Shown in pieces: positions 6,726 to 8,072 of a DNA stretch of 8,072 nt; position 1 is the first letter of the stretch, and each line of letters opens with the position of its first letter. The stretch spans positions 1 through 8,072 of the forward strand of contig JAIRYX010000007.1 in assembly GCA_031267635.1 (NCBI GenBank), written 5' to 3'. The position numbers were made by a program, and so were the translations under genes. A model generated the notes under the pieces. It ran no database searches, had not been told where the DNA came from, and saw only the letters and a list, made by a program, of their open reading frames with translations. The DNA comes from Planctomycetaceae bacterium (lineage in GTDB: Bacteria > Planctomycetota > Planctomycetia > Pirellulales > Thermoguttaceae).

Positions 6726-7751
6726 ATGAATGTCGCGGAACTTTTGGAAAAACGCCGACCGGAATGGCAAGAATTAGAAGATTCCATTGCAAAATTACGC
6801 CGTGTATTTGGTTGCCGACGCATGAACGCCATGGAAATTGCGAAATTTACGTCGCTTTATCGCGGAGCATGTGCCGATCTTGCGTTAGCGGAATCGTATC
6901 GTTTACCACCGGGAATTATTCGTTATTTGAATAATCTTGTCGGACGAGCGCATAATCAGTTGTACTCCGACCAAGCAACAAGTTGGTCGTCGTTGCCGAA
7001 AATCTTGTTTCGGGAGCTTCCCTGCCGGATTTTTTCGGATGGGACGTTTTGGGGTGGAATGTTATTATTTTGGGCGCCGTTTCTTGTTTGCGCATTGCTT
7101 GCTGCCAGAGTGGACGGTTTTGCGGAACAGGTTGTCGGTCAGGAGACGATGCGTATGATGGAAAACATGTATTCCCGCCCATTGTATGACCATACCTCGG
7201 ATGAGCGAATAGCAATGTATGGCTATTACATTTTCCATAACAGCGGAATCGGATTACAATGTTTTGCTGCCGGAGCGTTTTTTATGGTCGCTGGAATCCT
7301 GATTACGTTGAGTAACGCGATTTATCTCGGTACAATATTCGGGCACATGGCAACCACGCCGCAAAGTGCAAATTTTTATGAATTTGTCGTTGCGCATGGC
7401 CCGTTTGAATTGACGGCAATAGCGATGTCGGCGGGTGCGGGTTTGCGAATCGGATTCAGCTGCATTTCCACCGGCGGCTTGAACAGAGCGGATTCCATGA
7501 AAAAAGCGGCGAAAAGTGTTTTTCCGGTGATTCTTTTCGCCATATTTTTATTTTGTTGTGCGGCGTGTCTTGAGGCGTTTGTTTCACCAAGCGGATTAGA
7601 ACTGTTGCAATCTTTAGGCATTCCGCCGATCATTTTGAAACGTGCGATTTGCGTACTTTGCACATCTCTGTTGTTTGGCTATATTGTTATTCTCGGCAGC
7701 ATACAATGGATGAGAAGTCATTTGGAAACAGTTGATTCCGTTGAAAAATAG
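6726..7751 (+). CDS. Stage II sporulation protein M family (SpoIIM/DUF95) membrane protein
   Basis: With the start chosen here the protein has 341 residues. A GTG at 6702 in the same frame would add eight, but MNVAELLEKRRPEWQELE is the usual opening of this family and GAAAG lies upstream of the ATG. The N-terminal hundred residues are soluble and helical. Membrane spans lie near 109-127, 176-197, 225-243, 264-284 and 307-325. Family marks are IFHNSGIGLQCFAAG (169-183), NAIYLGTIFGHM (197-208) and the conserved AHGPFELTAI (223-232). In Bacillus, SpoIIM belongs to the DMP complex of engulfment. In non-sporulating bacteria the family is widespread with no settled function, often beside RDD, MoxR and DUF58 genes; none of these is adjacent here. 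Sporulation should not be inferred. Confidence 0.85.
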   Translation: MNVAELLEKRRPEWQELEDSIAKLRRVFGCRRMNAMEIAKFTSLYRGACADLALAESYRLPPGIIRYLNNLVGRAHNQLYSDQATSWSSLPKILFRELPCRIFSDGTFWGGMLLFWAPFLVCALLAARVDGFAEQVVGQETMRMMENMYSRPLYDHTSDERIAMYGYYIFHNSGIGLQCFAAGAFFMVAGILITLSNAIYLGTIFGHMATTPQSANFYEFVVAHGPFELTAIAMSAGAGLRIGFSCISTGGLNRADSMKKAAKSVFPVILFAIFLFCCAACLEAFVSPSGLELLQSLGIPPIILKRAICVLCTSLLFGYIVILGSIQWMRSHLETVDSVEK

Positions 7752-7782
7752 TTTTTGATAAAAATCTATTCAGCAAAAATCA

Positions 7783-7902
7783 ACTGATTATTTCGTTTTT
7801 GGGGGACAATATTTGAAAACGCAATAGAAAACTATGGCATCAATTGCCCAACCCAAATACATTCGCGCGGCAACTGGGCAACTACAGGGAACTTCTAACC
7901 AA
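7783..7902 (-). repeat. Palindromic-family repeat, copy F (right member of an inverted pair)
   Basis: This is the near-exact reverse complement of 1-120. The four differences lie at 7803, 7806, 7882 and 7884. Identity stops at ACTGATT on the gene side. It begins 31 bases after the stop codon of the SpoIIM-family gene and could act as its 3' stem-loop. CTATTCAG at 7767-7774, just before it, may be a relic of the family terminus. Confidence 0.85.
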
Positions 7903-8072
7903 AATTATTCCCACAAGTTTTGGCAATAGCGATTACGTAGCCTAGTCGGGGAAATTATTGTTTAGATATTTTGGTATTGCATTTTTTTGTTTATTTTTTA
8001 TTATTTCCGGTATGGTTTTCAAATAGAATTAGGCGATTTACGCCTCACGGAGCGTTATTTTATACTGCTGAA
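7903..8072. other. AT-rich non-coding tail of the window
   Basis: No open frame with a start, RNA gene or family repeat was found in these 170 bases. The only structure is a five-base-pair hairpin AGGCG-ATTTA-CGCCT (8031-8045) without a T-run. It may be the leader of a gene beyond the window. Confidence 0.5.

Noticed and set aside
1..7902. CRISPR array
   Set aside because: The repeats are few, kilobases apart, in mixed orientation and of unequal length; no cas gene is present.
7903..8072. tRNA or other stable RNA at the right end
   Set aside because: No cloverleaf, TTCGA arm or CCA end could be found; the only hairpin is five base pairs.

Overview
The window is 8.07 kb of bacterial DNA. It holds five well-separated protein-coding genes and an unusually dense set of related palindromic repeats between them. 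The gene content suggests a member of the Planctomycetota or a neighbouring phylum: a Hanks-type Ser/Thr kinase with one membrane span and an outside C-terminal domain, a SpoIIM/DUF95 membrane protein, genes standing alone with long AT-rich spacers, and weak Shine-Dalgarno sites. This placement is an inference; no rRNA or marker gene here proves it.

Layout: a 120-bp repeat (1-120); a PknB-like kinase (257-1771, +); a 355-bp fold-back, MITE-like element with perfect 18-bp terminal inverted repeats (1804-2158); a PstS-type phosphate-binding protein (2188-3024, +); a related repeat (about 3077-3198) and an AT-rich spacer; gatA, the amidase subunit of Asp/Glu-tRNA amidotransferase (3428-4843, +); a 150-bp convergent spacer holding a second, weaker repeat and a fragment resembling the pstS leader; an O-antigen ligase/polymerase-like membrane protein (4994-6250, -); a 164-bp element of the same palindromic family (6467-6630); a SpoIIM-family membrane protein (6726-7751, +); and a second 120-bp repeat (7783-7902) that is the near-exact reverse complement of bases 1-120. 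The last 170 bases show no gene.

The five genes do not form an operon: spacers run from 150 to about 475 bases, one gene is on the opposite strand, and the functions are unrelated (signalling, phosphate binding, aminoacyl-tRNA synthesis, surface polysaccharide, membrane protein). What ties the window together is the repeat family. Members occupy four of the five long non-coding stretches and the left edge. They share the terminal sequence TTGTAACgATTCAgTTGC and/or a core containing TATTTGAAAACGCAATAGAA. The two outermost copies bracket all five genes in inverted orientation. No transposase is encoded in the window, so the elements look non-autonomous.
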